A DNA stretch of 64,000 bases, from the NCBI GenBank assembly GCA_036164085.1, contig JAYZJV010000006.1:1-64000 (forward strand). Direction: 5' to 3'. Numbering within the stretch: the first letter of the stretch is position 1; each line of letters opens with the position of its first letter. The DNA is from TMED-70 sp036164085 (GTDB lineage Bacteria > Chloroflexota > Dehalococcoidia > Lucifugimonadales > Lucifugimonadaceae). Position numbers and translations under genes: made by a program. Shown piece after piece: positions 27,448 through 36,157 of this stretch. The notes below the pieces were generated by a model that was not told where the DNA came from, ran no database searches, and saw nothing but the letters and a program-made list of their open reading frames with translations.

Positions 27448-28742
27448 GGTTTTACAACTGAACCATCAGCTCTTCTAACTGTATCCCAAGCCCCACCATA
27501 TTCCCTTTCTTTGAAAGGAAACTTTTTAGCTAGTTTTTCATCAATATCTATTCCTAATCCAGGTTGGTCATTTCCCCACATCATTCCATCTTTAACCTCT
27601 GGGCATCCAGGAAAAACTTCCTTTGTGTTTTCTCCAAAAATTGAATATTCTTGTATACCAAAATTAGTACTACTTAAATCTAACGCTAAATTTGCAGCAT
27701 GTCCAACAGGAGAAGTATCTCCTGGACCATGCCATGCAGTTCTTACTCCCATTATCTCACCCATTGCAGCAATTTTTTTTGCTGGTGATATTCCACCTAT
27801 ATCTGATATATGAATTCTTATAAAATCAATTAATCTATCTTGCAACATAGGAATAATTTCATGTGGAGAGCTATATAATTCACCCATTGCAATGGGTGTT
27901 GATGTTTGATTTCTTACCATTTTAAAATATTGATTATCTTCAGGGCTGAATAGGTCTTCTAAGAAAAAAAGTTGATATTTTTCAACTTCTTTTGCAAACC
28001 AAACGCCTAAAATTGGCGGGATTCGTTCATGTACGTCGTGTAGTATTTCTACTCCATATCCAAAACGATTCCTTATGTATTCAAATAAAGATAGAGCAGA
28101 TCTCATATACGGCTTTGGTTCAAAGACCCCACCTGGATGCGCATATAATTTCTTTTCATCATAGTTTTTTATTCTTTTAGTGATCGGTATGGGCCCAAGT
28201 TTAGGGTCAGTATTACCAATCGTTTGATTTCCAGTTTTAGCAGATTTATTGCCATAGGTAGAATAACCTGGAGTTGATATTTGCACTCTAATATGATGAA
28301 ATCCTTTTTCTATGTAAGATTGCATCTGATCACCTACTTCTTCTTCTGAATCCCCAGATGTGTGTACATATACAGCTGCTGCTTCTCTTGTTTTACCACC
28401 TAGTAGATCATAAAGAGGCATATTAGCCATTTTTCCTTTTATATCCCATAATGCTTGATCCACTCCTGATAGGGCATTATTTAAAACTGGTCCATTTCTC
28501 CAATAAGAAGACACATAAGAAGATTGCCAAATATCCTCTATATTATTTACTTCTGCTCCAACAAGGAAAGGTTTTAAATAATCTTCTATGGCTGACTTCA
28601 CAGGATTAGGCCTTTGTGTAAAAGTAGAACAACCTACACCATAAAGACCATCTGTATCAGTAAGAATTTTTACTATAACCAGTCTTATATTATCTGGTTC
28701 TGTAAAAATTACTTTTATGTCTTTTATTTTGGGATTAGCCAT
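27444..28742 (-). CDS. enolase-superfamily dehydratase, ManD/RspA-like
   Basis: 432 aa member of the mannonate dehydratase (ManD, RspA) subgroup. It would abstract the proton alpha to a carboxylate and dehydrate an acid sugar to a 2-keto-3-deoxy acid. Subgroup marks are IEDIWQ, WRNGPVLNNALSGVDQALWDIKGK, HDVHERIPP (Mg ligand and acid), FFLEDLF, IAMGELY, FIRIHISDIGG and AWHGPGDTSPVGHAANLALDL. Substrate is uncertain because many ManD members act weakly on mannonate or gluconate. Last gene of a four-gene minus-strand operon beginning at 31377; starts 9 bp after the FKBP lipoprotein. Confidence 0.85.
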   Translation of the reverse strand: MANPKIKDIKVIFTEPDNIRLVIVKILTDTDGLYGVGCSTFTQRPNPVKSAIEDYLKPFLVGAEVNNIEDIWQSSYVSSYWRNGPVLNNALSGVDQALWDIKGKMANMPLYDLLGGKTREAAAVYVHTSGDSEEEVGDQMQSYIEKGFHHIRVQISTPGYSTYGNKSAKTGNQTIGNTDPKLGPIPITKRIKNYDEKKLYAHPGGVFEPKPYMRSALSLFEYIRNRFGYGVEILHDVHERIPPILGVWFAKEVEKYQLFFLEDLFSPEDNQYFKMVRNQTSTPIAMGELYSSPHEIIPMLQDRLIDFIRIHISDIGGISPAKKIAAMGEIMGVRTAWHGPGDTSPVGHAANLALDLSSTNFGIQEYSIFGENTKEVFPGCPEVKDGMMWGNDQPGLGIDIDEKLAKKFPFKEREYGGAWDTVRRADGSVVKP

Positions 28743-28751
28743 TTTGAATTC

Positions 28752-29321
28752 CTAATTAGTTTTATTTTTTTCTTCTTGAGACTTAAGGTAGTCTTCAACC
28801 GATTGGATATCTTCTAATTCAACATAAAAAAACAAAGTACTATTACCAGGGATTCTTGGAGGAGCACCTTGTACTCCATATCCTAATTCTGGAGGTATTT
28901 TTATCAATATTTTCCCGTTTTTTCCTATTTTAGTAATGCCTATTTGCCATCCTTGAATAACTCTTGATAAAGGAAATACGGAAGAGCTATTTCTAGTATA
29001 AGAAGAATCAAACACACAACCGTTTTCTAACCATCCTGTATACTTTGCAGTTACTAAATAATTTATATCAGGTTTTTCAGACTGACCTTCCTCAAGTATA
29101 AAATAATCTATTCCAGATTCATCTGATGTCAAATTATTTGATTGCAGTTCATTCAGTTGCGGATAAGATTCAACATAATATTGATTCTGGCAGTACATTG
29201 TAGATGGAGTTGGCTCAATAATTGGAATTTTTGCATCTTTTGAAGGATCTGCTCCACCGCCTCTGCATCCAAAAATAATGAATAAAGCTAGAAGAAAAAA
29301 AACTTTGATTTTTTTGCTCAA
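28752..29321 (-). CDS. FKBP-type peptidyl-prolyl isomerase lipoprotein
   Basis: 189 aa. Signal peptide of about 18 residues ending in the lipobox IIFGC, so it should be anchored outside the cytoplasmic membrane. The FKBP domain spans about 75-175: VTAKYTGWLENGCVFDSSY, VIQGWQIGITKIGKNGKILIKIPPELGYG and TLFFYVELEDI are the classic strand and flap motifs. It would assist folding of exported proteins. Start is TTG 29321, with AGGAGA nine bases upstream, two bases after the aldolase stop. A folding factor between an aldolase and a dehydratase gene is odd; co-transcription may be coincidental. Confidence 0.88.
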   Translation of the reverse strand: MSKKIKVFFLLALFIIFGCRGGGADPSKDAKIPIIEPTPSTMYCQNQYYVESYPQLNELQSNNLTSDESGIDYFILEEGQSEKPDINYLVTAKYTGWLENGCVFDSSYTRNSSSVFPLSRVIQGWQIGITKIGKNGKILIKIPPELGYGVQGAPPRIPGNSTLFFYVELEDIQSVEDYLKSQEEKNKTN

Positions 29322-29323
29322 AT

Positions 29324-30082
29324 TTAACTTTCTCCTTCATTTACGAATTGTTTGGCTCCATTTGCCATCCATTCTCCTGTTCCTGCGAACAGAAATTGAA
29401 CACCCATTCTTGCAAATTTATTAGTATTTGATAAATTACACATTGTCCCAGCAGTTTTGCCAGAGTCTATTATTTTTTTCAAAGCATTGTCAATTGTAGA
29501 TGTAACTTCTTTGTTACCCATGTCATTTATATAACCCATTGATTGTGCAAAATCACCAGGTGCTACAAAGAACACATCGATATCATCAACTTCCAAAATA
29601 GAATCAAGGTTTTTATAAGCAACAATATCTTCAATAAGTATTACAAGTAAACTTTTATCGTTCGCAATTTCTAAGAAATTTGGAACTCCGTATCCTTGCC
29701 TAGAAGTAGTCATTCCTCTTTGCCCTATTGGGGCGAATTTTCCTCCTGCAACTACATTTTCTGCTTCTTCTTTTGTGTTGACGTGGGGAACGACAATGCC
29801 TTGTGCTCCAAGGTCTAAGGTTCTATATATTTGACCTTGTGAATTTTCGTTTATTCTGACTACTGAAGTAAGACCCCAAAGGTCACAAGCTCTTGTCATA
29901 TCTCCAATATTATTTGGACCTACTAGGCCATGTTCTCCTTCCATCCAAATTCCATCTATGCCTGATTCAACAGCTGCATGGCCAAATGCATCTATATCAG
30001 AAGCATGTGCATTGCCTGCAGCTATGTATGCTCTTTCACCGTTATTTAGTTTTTCTTTTACTCTATTTGCTCTCATTTCCAT
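29324..30082 (-). CDS. HpcH/HpaI aldolase family protein
   Basis: 252 aa class II pyruvate aldolase-type TIM barrel. GIWMEGEHGLVGPNNIGDM carries the catalytic-loop region with E-H-G, VVRINENSQGQIYRTLDLGAQGIVVPHVNTKEEAE matches the family core, and FAPIGQRGMTTSRQ, LIEDIVAYKN (metal Glu) and VFFVAPGDFAQSMG (metal Asp) follow. It would cleave or form 4-hydroxy-2-oxo acids, producing pyruvate. ATG with GAAGGTG upstream. It sits between two enolase-superfamily dehydratase genes, whose 2-keto-3-deoxy products are natural aldolase substrates. Confidence 0.87.
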   Translation of the reverse strand: MEMRANRVKEKLNNGERAYIAAGNAHASDIDAFGHAAVESGIDGIWMEGEHGLVGPNNIGDMTRACDLWGLTSVVRINENSQGQIYRTLDLGAQGIVVPHVNTKEEAENVVAGGKFAPIGQRGMTTSRQGYGVPNFLEIANDKSLLVILIEDIVAYKNLDSILEVDDIDVFFVAPGDFAQSMGYINDMGNKEVTSTIDNALKKIIDSGKTAGTMCNLSNTNKFARMGVQFLFAGTGEWMANGAKQFVNEGES

Positions 30083-30099
30083 TTTTCACCTTCAATTAA

Positions 30100-31377
30100 C
30101 TAGTTTTTATTATCATATGCATGTTTGCTATTTGTGTATCCTGGTCCTTTACCTTTTTTCCATAGATGATTTTCTAATACCTTTGTATCAATATTAACAC
30201 CCCATCCTGGTCCTTCAGGTATATCTACGACACCATTTTTTATCTTTAATGGGCCTCCTATCATCTCATCCTTCCAAGGAACATCATCAATGTCTATTTC
30301 CATTATTCTTACATTTGGAACGTTTGCACACAGATTTAGTGAGATCATAGTTGATAAGTGAGAATAATAATTATGAGGAGCAATATTTATTTGATGGCTT
30401 GCTGCAAGAGCTGCGACTTCTTTAGCGTTTATAAATCCTTGCCATGGGATATCAATCATTGCTACATCCATTGATCTTTTATCAAAATAAGGCCTGTAAT
30501 CAGTTATTCCTAATAGGTTTTCCCCTGAAGTAATAGGAACATCAGTTGAATCAGTTATTTCTCTCAATGCATCGGGCTCATACATATCTATTTCAACCCA
30601 CATCATATTATAATTTTCTAAAACCTTGCAAATCTTCTTAACGGCTTGAGGTTTGAAATTAAAATTTAGATCAAGACCAATAGTTACTTTTCCTTCAGAT
30701 CCTTCTTGTAATGCACTAATATGATCTTCTATTACATCCAAGAGTTCATAATTAATAAAAGTCTGACTATCCGCTGTATATTCTAATCCTTGATCTGTAG
30801 TTCCATAACCTCCTCCAAAACAACCAAAAAAAACATAAGTACTTTCTGGAGGGTTACTCAATGGAGAATCTGGACGAACAATTATATTCGTTTTTAATGA
30901 TGTATATCCTTTGTCTTTTACTTCTTTACCAAGATTTATAATATCTTGTCTTGAATTAAGAGGATCTACTCCTAACTGCTTATAACTTCTAGCTCTGGAA
31001 GTTCCACAATGAGACCAATAAATTTTTTGTTTATTTCTAACCTTTCCTCCAAAAAGATCATAAACTGGAACCCCATGATGTTTTCCTTTTATATCCCATA
31101 ATGCCAACTCAATACCTGCAATAGCCTTTAGGGCAATACCACCTTTTGATTGAATAGCCATTCTTTGCAAATCCCAAAATATAGATTGAATATTTAAAGG
31201 ATCTCTTCCTAACAACAAAGGCTTAAAATCTTCTACAGAACCAACTATCCCCCATGGATTTCTTCCATCGGACATTTCTCCGTATCCAGTTATACCAGAG
31301 TCTGTAATAATTTCTGTAAATTGCCAAGGTCTCCAACCAGCATCAACAACATAAGTATTAATAGATTCTATTTTCAT
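30100..31377 (-). CDS. enolase-superfamily dehydratase, galactonate dehydratase/MR-like
   Basis: 425 aa from ATG 31377, which has GGGGAG seven bases upstream; an upstream frame to 31416 would add 13 unlikely residues. Mandelate racemase-type N-terminal capping domain (MKIESINTYVVDAG) and barrel. ALWDIKGKHHGVPVYDLFGGK is a family mark; metal ligands appear in GLDLNFNF (Asp), MWVEIDMYE (Glu) and TSGENLLG (Glu), with the general-base His in NIAPHNYYSHLS. Asparagine-rich substitutions around the first ligand suggest a subgroup without a characterised member. First gene of the operon with the aldolase, FKBP lipoprotein and ManD-like dehydratase. Confidence 0.83.
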   Translation of the reverse strand: MKIESINTYVVDAGWRPWQFTEIITDSGITGYGEMSDGRNPWGIVGSVEDFKPLLLGRDPLNIQSIFWDLQRMAIQSKGGIALKAIAGIELALWDIKGKHHGVPVYDLFGGKVRNKQKIYWSHCGTSRARSYKQLGVDPLNSRQDIINLGKEVKDKGYTSLKTNIIVRPDSPLSNPPESTYVFFGCFGGGYGTTDQGLEYTADSQTFINYELLDVIEDHISALQEGSEGKVTIGLDLNFNFKPQAVKKICKVLENYNMMWVEIDMYEPDALREITDSTDVPITSGENLLGITDYRPYFDKRSMDVAMIDIPWQGFINAKEVAALAASHQINIAPHNYYSHLSTMISLNLCANVPNVRIMEIDIDDVPWKDEMIGGPLKIKNGVVDIPEGPGWGVNIDTKVLENHLWKKGKGPGYTNSKHAYDNKN

Positions 31378-31453
31378 ATCTTTACTCCCCACTAGTGATA
31401 TATGTAATATAGACATAAATTTATTTAAAGTAAATAAGCTAAAGAAAAGAACT

Positions 31454-32416
31454 ATGTCTGAAAAAAATTGTTGTAGTCCTAATAGAGATCAAGATAAAAA
31501 AATTGAAATTAAAACTGATTTTTCAATACACAAATCTTCTGAAGATGCAAAATTAAGTAATATGATTAGAATTTCTCAAGAATCATTTTTGATGGGAACA
31601 GATTATGAAAATGCATTTGTCAATGATGGAGAAGGGCCAGTTAGAGAGGTTGAAATAGATCCTTTTTACGTCGATAGGTATCCTGTCACTAATAAAGACT
31701 TTGATATGTTTTGTTCACAAACAGGTTATATAACAGAAGCAGAAAAATATGGTTGGTCTTTTGTTTTTTTTCAATTGGTATCAAATAAAACAAAAAAAAA
31801 CGTATCTGAATCAGTTTCTGGAACACCATGGTGGTGGAAAGTCGATAATGCTTTTTGGAGAAAACCATATGGGCCAGATTCTAATCTAAAAGATTTAGAC
31901 AAACACCCTGTAGTTCATATTTCTTGGAATGATGCTAAAGCTTATGCTAAATGGATAGGAAAAGACCTTCCGACCGAAGCAGAATGGGAAATAGCTGCAA
32001 GAGGTGGATTAAGTCAAAAAAATTATTCTTGGGGGAACAATGAAGCTCAAATTTTTAAAAAATGTAATATTTGGGAAGGAATTTTTCCAGATAAAAATAC
32101 AATGAAGGATGGATGGCTAGGAACTTCCCCTGTAGATTACTATGATCCAAATAACTATGGTGTTTATGATACAGCTGGAAATGTTTGGGAGTGGTGTAAA
32201 GATTGGTTTTCTGCATCCTTTCATCAAAATGAAAGAAAAGAAACAAGAATTAATCCTTCTGGTCCAAAATATGGTTCATCAAAAACTATGAAAGGAGGCT
32301 CTTATTTATGTCATAACTCATATTGTAATAGGTATAGAGCATCCGCCAGAACACAAAATACTACTGATTCCTCTACAGGAAATTTGGTATTTAGGTTAAT
32401 ATATAGAAACAAATAG
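31454..32416 (+). CDS. formylglycine-generating enzyme (sulfatase-modifying factor)
   Basis: 320 aa FGE-sulfatase fold protein that oxidises a sulfatase active-site cysteine to formylglycine with O2 and copper. GGSYLCHNSYCNRYR (281-295) holds both catalytic cysteines, Cys286 and Cys291, exactly as in human SUMF1; many relatives (EgtB, PvdO) lack them, so this is a genuine FGE. MGTDYENAFVNDGEGP, PVTNKDF, LPTEAEWE and GNVWEWC are the other conserved blocks. The N-terminus contains CCSPNR (Cys7-Ser-Pro-Asn-Arg11), which fits the CxPxR pattern FGE itself recognises. No sulfatase gene lies in the window. Divergent from the dehydratase operon. Confidence 0.92.
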   Translation: MSEKNCCSPNRDQDKKIEIKTDFSIHKSSEDAKLSNMIRISQESFLMGTDYENAFVNDGEGPVREVEIDPFYVDRYPVTNKDFDMFCSQTGYITEAEKYGWSFVFFQLVSNKTKKNVSESVSGTPWWWKVDNAFWRKPYGPDSNLKDLDKHPVVHISWNDAKAYAKWIGKDLPTEAEWEIAARGGLSQKNYSWGNNEAQIFKKCNIWEGIFPDKNTMKDGWLGTSPVDYYDPNNYGVYDTAGNVWEWCKDWFSASFHQNERKETRINPSGPKYGSSKTMKGGSYLCHNSYCNRYRASARTQNTTDSSTGNLVFRLIYRNK

Positions 32417-32425
32417 GAGGGGAAA

Positions 32426-33529
32426 ATGTTAGATAGATTTAAAGTTCCAGAAGAAGATAAAATTTATGTACCTGTTGAAAAAATAACTAATGTTACTGAA
32501 AATATTTTAAAGTCTTCTGGAGTATCAGAAGAAGGTGCTAAGAATTCTACAGCAGTATTGATTGGCAATGACTTAAGAGGAGTTGAGACTCATGGAGTTT
32601 CAAATGGTTTAAGGTTATACGTTGAAAAATATGCATCAGGACAATACAATTCAAATCCTGATATCAAAATTGTAAGAGAATCAGCTACAACTGCCACAAT
32701 TGATGGAGATAATGGCTTGGGAGCAGAAATAGGTCCAATGGCTATGGAAATGGCTATACAAAAAGCAGAAAAATATGGAATGGGATGTGTTGTAGTAAGC
32801 AATACAGGACACTTGGCAGGATGTGGGTACTATCCTCTTCAAGCAGTTGAAAGAGATATGATTGGACAAGCAATGACTTCTGGAGGAGCTGGCTTAACTG
32901 TTCCGACTTGGGGTTCAGAACCAATATTAGGAACCAATCCTGTAGCATGGGCTGCACCTGCTGATAAAATGCCACCATTTCTTTTTGATATTGCAACTAC
33001 TCAAATAGCTTCAAATAAGATAGGTCTTGCTTTACGAACTGGTGCAAAAATTTTACCAGGTTGGATTACTGATAAGAATGGAGAGCCAATTTTGGAAGAA
33101 GTTGATGCTCCTCAAAGAACAGGTAGGCACGGAGAATCAAATTACCATCTACTACCTTTTGGAGGAACAAGAGAAAATGGTTCTCATAAAGGCTTTGGTT
33201 TAGGAATGGTAGTAGAAATTATGACTAATGAACTTTCTGGAATGGGTCCAGCTCCTGTTCTTCATCATGAAGGTTCGGATATGTTTGCTGCATATTCAAT
33301 AGATGCATTTACTGATGTAAAAAAATTCAAGAAAGATATGGATCAACTATTAAAGAAAATAGTTGATTCTAAACCTGCATCTGATTATGAAAGAGTTGTC
33401 TATGCAGGGCTTATGGAAAACGAGGAATATATAAAAAGATCACAAGAAGGCATCCCTTATCATAGAGAAGTAATAGATTGGTTTGAGAATTATTGCAGTG
33501 AAATAGGGATAGATTGTGAGTTGAGATAA
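32426..33529 (+). CDS. Ldh-family (malate/L-lactate-type) NAD(P) oxidoreductase, copy 1
   Basis: 367 aa member of the malate/L-sulfolactate/ureidoglycolate dehydrogenase family, unrelated to Rossmann lactate dehydrogenases. GNDLRGVETHGVSNGLR (with the catalytic His), GMGCVVVSNTGHLAGCGYY, GTNPVAWAAPA, PFLFDIATTQIASNKI and FGGTRENGSHKGFGLGMVVEIM are the family order. It oxidises or reduces a 2-hydroxy/2-oxo acid. AGGAGG precedes the ATG. The following gene is a close paralogue. Context with dehydratases and aldolases suggests a sugar-acid or sulfolactate-type substrate, not determined. Confidence 0.88.
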   Translation: MLDRFKVPEEDKIYVPVEKITNVTENILKSSGVSEEGAKNSTAVLIGNDLRGVETHGVSNGLRLYVEKYASGQYNSNPDIKIVRESATTATIDGDNGLGAEIGPMAMEMAIQKAEKYGMGCVVVSNTGHLAGCGYYPLQAVERDMIGQAMTSGGAGLTVPTWGSEPILGTNPVAWAAPADKMPPFLFDIATTQIASNKIGLALRTGAKILPGWITDKNGEPILEEVDAPQRTGRHGESNYHLLPFGGTRENGSHKGFGLGMVVEIMTNELSGMGPAPVLHHEGSDMFAAYSIDAFTDVKKFKKDMDQLLKKIVDSKPASDYERVVYAGLMENEEYIKRSQEGIPYHREVIDWFENYCSEIGIDCELR

Positions 33530-34614
33530 TGTTAGAAAGATTTAAGGTTCCAGAAGAGGATAAAATTTACATTCAGTCTGAAAAGATTTTTGAATTAACA
33601 AAAACTATTTTAAAAAATCTTGGAGTTTCAGATGATGGGGCAAATAATTCAGCTTCAGTATTAATAGGCAATGATTTGAGAGGAGTAGAAAGTCATGGGG
33701 TCTCAAATGGATTAAGGCAATATATAAAAAGATATAAAGATGGTGTTTATAATCCTAATCCAAAAATAAAAACCTTAAAAGAAACTCCTACTACAGCAAA
33801 GCTAGATGGTGATAATGCCATAGGAACAGAAATTGGACCAATAGCTATGAATTTGGCCATAGAAAAAGCCCAAAAATATGGAATGGGATCTGTTTCTGTT
33901 GTAAATACAGGACATTTAGCTGGTTGTGGACACTATGTTCTACAAGCAGCAGAAAAAGATATGGTAGGGCACTGTTATACCGGAAGTCCAGCTGGACAGA
34001 CTTTACCGACTTGGGGTTCAGAACCAATTTTAGGAACTAATCCTGTAGCATGGGGAGCTCCTGCTGATGAAATGCCATATTTTCTTTTTGATATAGCCAC
34101 ATCTCAAGTAGCTGGCAATAAAATAGAGCTTACAAGAAGAACTGGATCAAAGCTTCTCCCTTCATGGATCGCTGATAAATCTGGTAATCCTATTATGGAA
34201 GAGGTAGAAACTCCTAATAAAGGAGATTATAACCTTCTCCCTTTTGGAGGAACAAGAGAAAATGGTTCTCATAAAGGTTATGGATTAGGAATGGTAGCAG
34301 AAATAATGTCAAATATCTTATCAGGGGCTGGGCCAGGTCTATTTAATGATCATCAAGGTTCAGATTATTTTGTGGCATATTCTATTGATGCATTTACCGA
34401 TGTTAAAAAATTTAAATTAGATATGGATATGTTACTTAAAAAAATTATTGATTCAAAACCAGCTAAAGGATTTGAAAGAGTTGTTTATGCAGGTTTTTTA
34501 GAAAATGAAGAATACGTAAAAAGATCAGATAAAGGAATTCCATATCATAAAGAAGTGATTAGTTGGTTTGAAAGTTATTGTGAAGAATCTGGTATTGATT
34601 GCAACTTGAAATAG
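33529..34614 (+). CDS. Ldh-family NAD(P) oxidoreductase, copy 2 (tandem paralogue)
   Basis: 361 aa, same domain order as the gene before it and sharing whole motifs (RFKVPEEDKIY, GNDLRGVE, SHGVSNGLRQ, FGGTRENGSHKG). Its ATG shares a base with the stop of copy 1 (TAATG), so translation is coupled. Differences cluster in substrate-facing parts: CYTGSPAGQTLPTWG against AMTSGGAGLTVPTWG, and a six-residue deletion before YNLLPFGG. That pattern suggests a tandem duplication followed by substrate divergence, or a hetero-oligomer. It abuts the opposite-strand aldolase stop with no gap. Confidence 0.88.
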   Translation: MLERFKVPEEDKIYIQSEKIFELTKTILKNLGVSDDGANNSASVLIGNDLRGVESHGVSNGLRQYIKRYKDGVYNPNPKIKTLKETPTTAKLDGDNAIGTEIGPIAMNLAIEKAQKYGMGSVSVVNTGHLAGCGHYVLQAAEKDMVGHCYTGSPAGQTLPTWGSEPILGTNPVAWGAPADEMPYFLFDIATSQVAGNKIELTRRTGSKLLPSWIADKSGNPIMEEVETPNKGDYNLLPFGGTRENGSHKGYGLGMVAEIMSNILSGAGPGLFNDHQGSDYFVAYSIDAFTDVKKFKLDMDMLLKKIIDSKPAKGFERVVYAGFLENEEYVKRSDKGIPYHKEVISWFESYCEESGIDCNLK

Positions 34615-35511
34615 CTAGACTTTCATTTTTCTATTAGTGTATTTCCTGCCAACTTCGGCAGCTTTTGGATCTTGTCCTGCTATAACTCTTGCTCCAGATT
34701 TTATGACCTCGACAATATTTTCAGGAGTACCTGTTTCTAAAAACTTAACACCATTTTTATCGCAAGCTTCTTTTACTCTTATTGAAGCCTCTTGAATCCT
34801 TGGGTCAATTTTTTTATCTCCAGGTTTTCTTCTAATTTTCATAGACATTGACATATCACCTGGGCCCATTTCTGCAAAACCAATACCAGGGGTACTTAAA
34901 ATTTGTTCGCAATTATTAAGTCCTTCTAATGTTTCTATTTTCAAACCCAATAATAGCTCTCCATTTGGATTTAAAGGCCAGGGGTCTGCTTTGTCTCTGT
35001 ATACATTGTCATCATTAAGTCCCCATTTTTGCTTTGCCATAAATTCAGAACCAACACCTCTTGTTCCGTCTCTTAATCCTAGACCAACTCCAACATCATT
35101 AATTTTATATCTGCAAGATTCTACGAAAGCTCTTACAGCATCTGGAGAAGTAGCCTCACATAATAGAATGCCATGAACTCCTCGAGCTAAAATTTGTCTT
35201 ATTTGCCATGCATTGTATTGAATAATTTCCTCTGTCTCTCCTTGAACTGGTAATTCTACTATTACCGGAGGAGTAATATGTCCAGAATTAGTAGGACCTC
35301 CATTAATTAAACCTTCCATATATGATTCAAGACCGGTCATATCAAACGAACCATGTTCCATGCCAATATTTATATAGTCGGCCCATGTTTTAGAATCTTT
35401 TTTCCCCTGATCAAAAGTAAGAAAATCTTTTGAGAAAGTATGAAGGCCAGTATAATAGATTGGCTGGTCTTCTTCTAATAGTTCTATTGCCCTATTAATT
35501 CTATTTGGCAT
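34615..35511 (-). CDS. HpcH/HpaI aldolase-like protein, second copy
   Basis: 298 aa from ATG 35511 (MPNRINRAIE), supported by GGAG four bases before it; an upstream frame to 35571 would add a hydrophobic run and is unlikely. HGILLCEATSPDAVRAFVESC contains the metal Glu and GFAEMGPGDMSMSM the metal Asp. Inserted loops around residues 45-75 make it longer than the 252-aa aldolase at 29324-30082, and the two are only distantly alike. It may be a lyase for a different 2-oxo acid or another TIM-barrel activity. Single-gene unit converging on the paired Ldh genes. Confidence 0.8.
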   Translation of the reverse strand: MPNRINRAIELLEEDQPIYYTGLHTFSKDFLTFDQGKKDSKTWADYINIGMEHGSFDMTGLESYMEGLINGGPTNSGHITPPVIVELPVQGETEEIIQYNAWQIRQILARGVHGILLCEATSPDAVRAFVESCRYKINDVGVGLGLRDGTRGVGSEFMAKQKWGLNDDNVYRDKADPWPLNPNGELLLGLKIETLEGLNNCEQILSTPGIGFAEMGPGDMSMSMKIRRKPGDKKIDPRIQEASIRVKEACDKNGVKFLETGTPENIVEVIKSGARVIAGQDPKAAEVGRKYTNRKMKV

Positions 35512-35584
35512 AATGACTCCATAAAATATTTTTGTTTTTAGTCTATTTATGAAAATATAATAGTAAAGCATTCAAAATAAAAGT

Positions 35585-36157
35585 ATGAAAAAAATAAAAT
35601 TAATATTTTTTGTAATTATAATTTCAATTTTTACTTCGTGCTATGATCCTCCATCTAGAGAATCTCAAGGTTTAGAATACAATTCTTTATTAGAGCTTAT
35701 TAATACTTCAGACAGAATATTAAAACTAAAAAGATCGGACAAAGAAATTAATTTTAGCGTAGATGAAAAAAAATATATTAGTTTTCAATTTGTTGTTCTA
35801 GAAAAACTTAAAGGATCATCAAGTGTAGATGATGAAATTTTTATAACTATCCCAGAAGCATCTCTAAATGAGTTATTTATTAAAGGAGAGAAAGTAGAAA
35901 AATTTGATACAAATTTTCTTCAAAATGAGTATGTGTTTTTTCTTATGGGAAGATCAAGAAAAAATATATTCCCTAACGAATTAGGAGGAAGTTTATGGTA
36001 CAAAAATGGCAACCCTTCAATCTTTCAAATCAAAAAAAACAGAATCAGAATAATTTCTCCAAATAATTCTTTAGAATCACTTGATAGAGATTTTTCGGAA
36101 ATTTTAGAAATTTCTGAATTAGAATTCATAAACTTAGTAAAATCTTTAAATGAATAA
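35585..36157 (+). CDS. predicted lipoprotein of unknown function
   Basis: 190 aa that I do not recognise. The N-terminus MKKIKLIFFVIIISIFTSCYD is a lipoprotein signal with the lipobox FTSC (Cys19). The mature part is mixed alpha/beta and charged, with a segment around residues 75-125 (QFVVLEKLKGSSSVDDEIFITIP, EYVFFLMG) that looks like a beta-rich domain. No catalytic motif is visible. It overlaps a short membrane-protein frame downstream by 8 nt. Confidence 0.7.
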   Translation: MKKIKLIFFVIIISIFTSCYDPPSRESQGLEYNSLLELINTSDRILKLKRSDKEINFSVDEKKYISFQFVVLEKLKGSSSVDDEIFITIPEASLNELFIKGEKVEKFDTNFLQNEYVFFLMGRSRKNIFPNELGGSLWYKNGNPSIFQIKKNRIRIISPNNSLESLDRDFSEILEISELEFINLVKSLNE

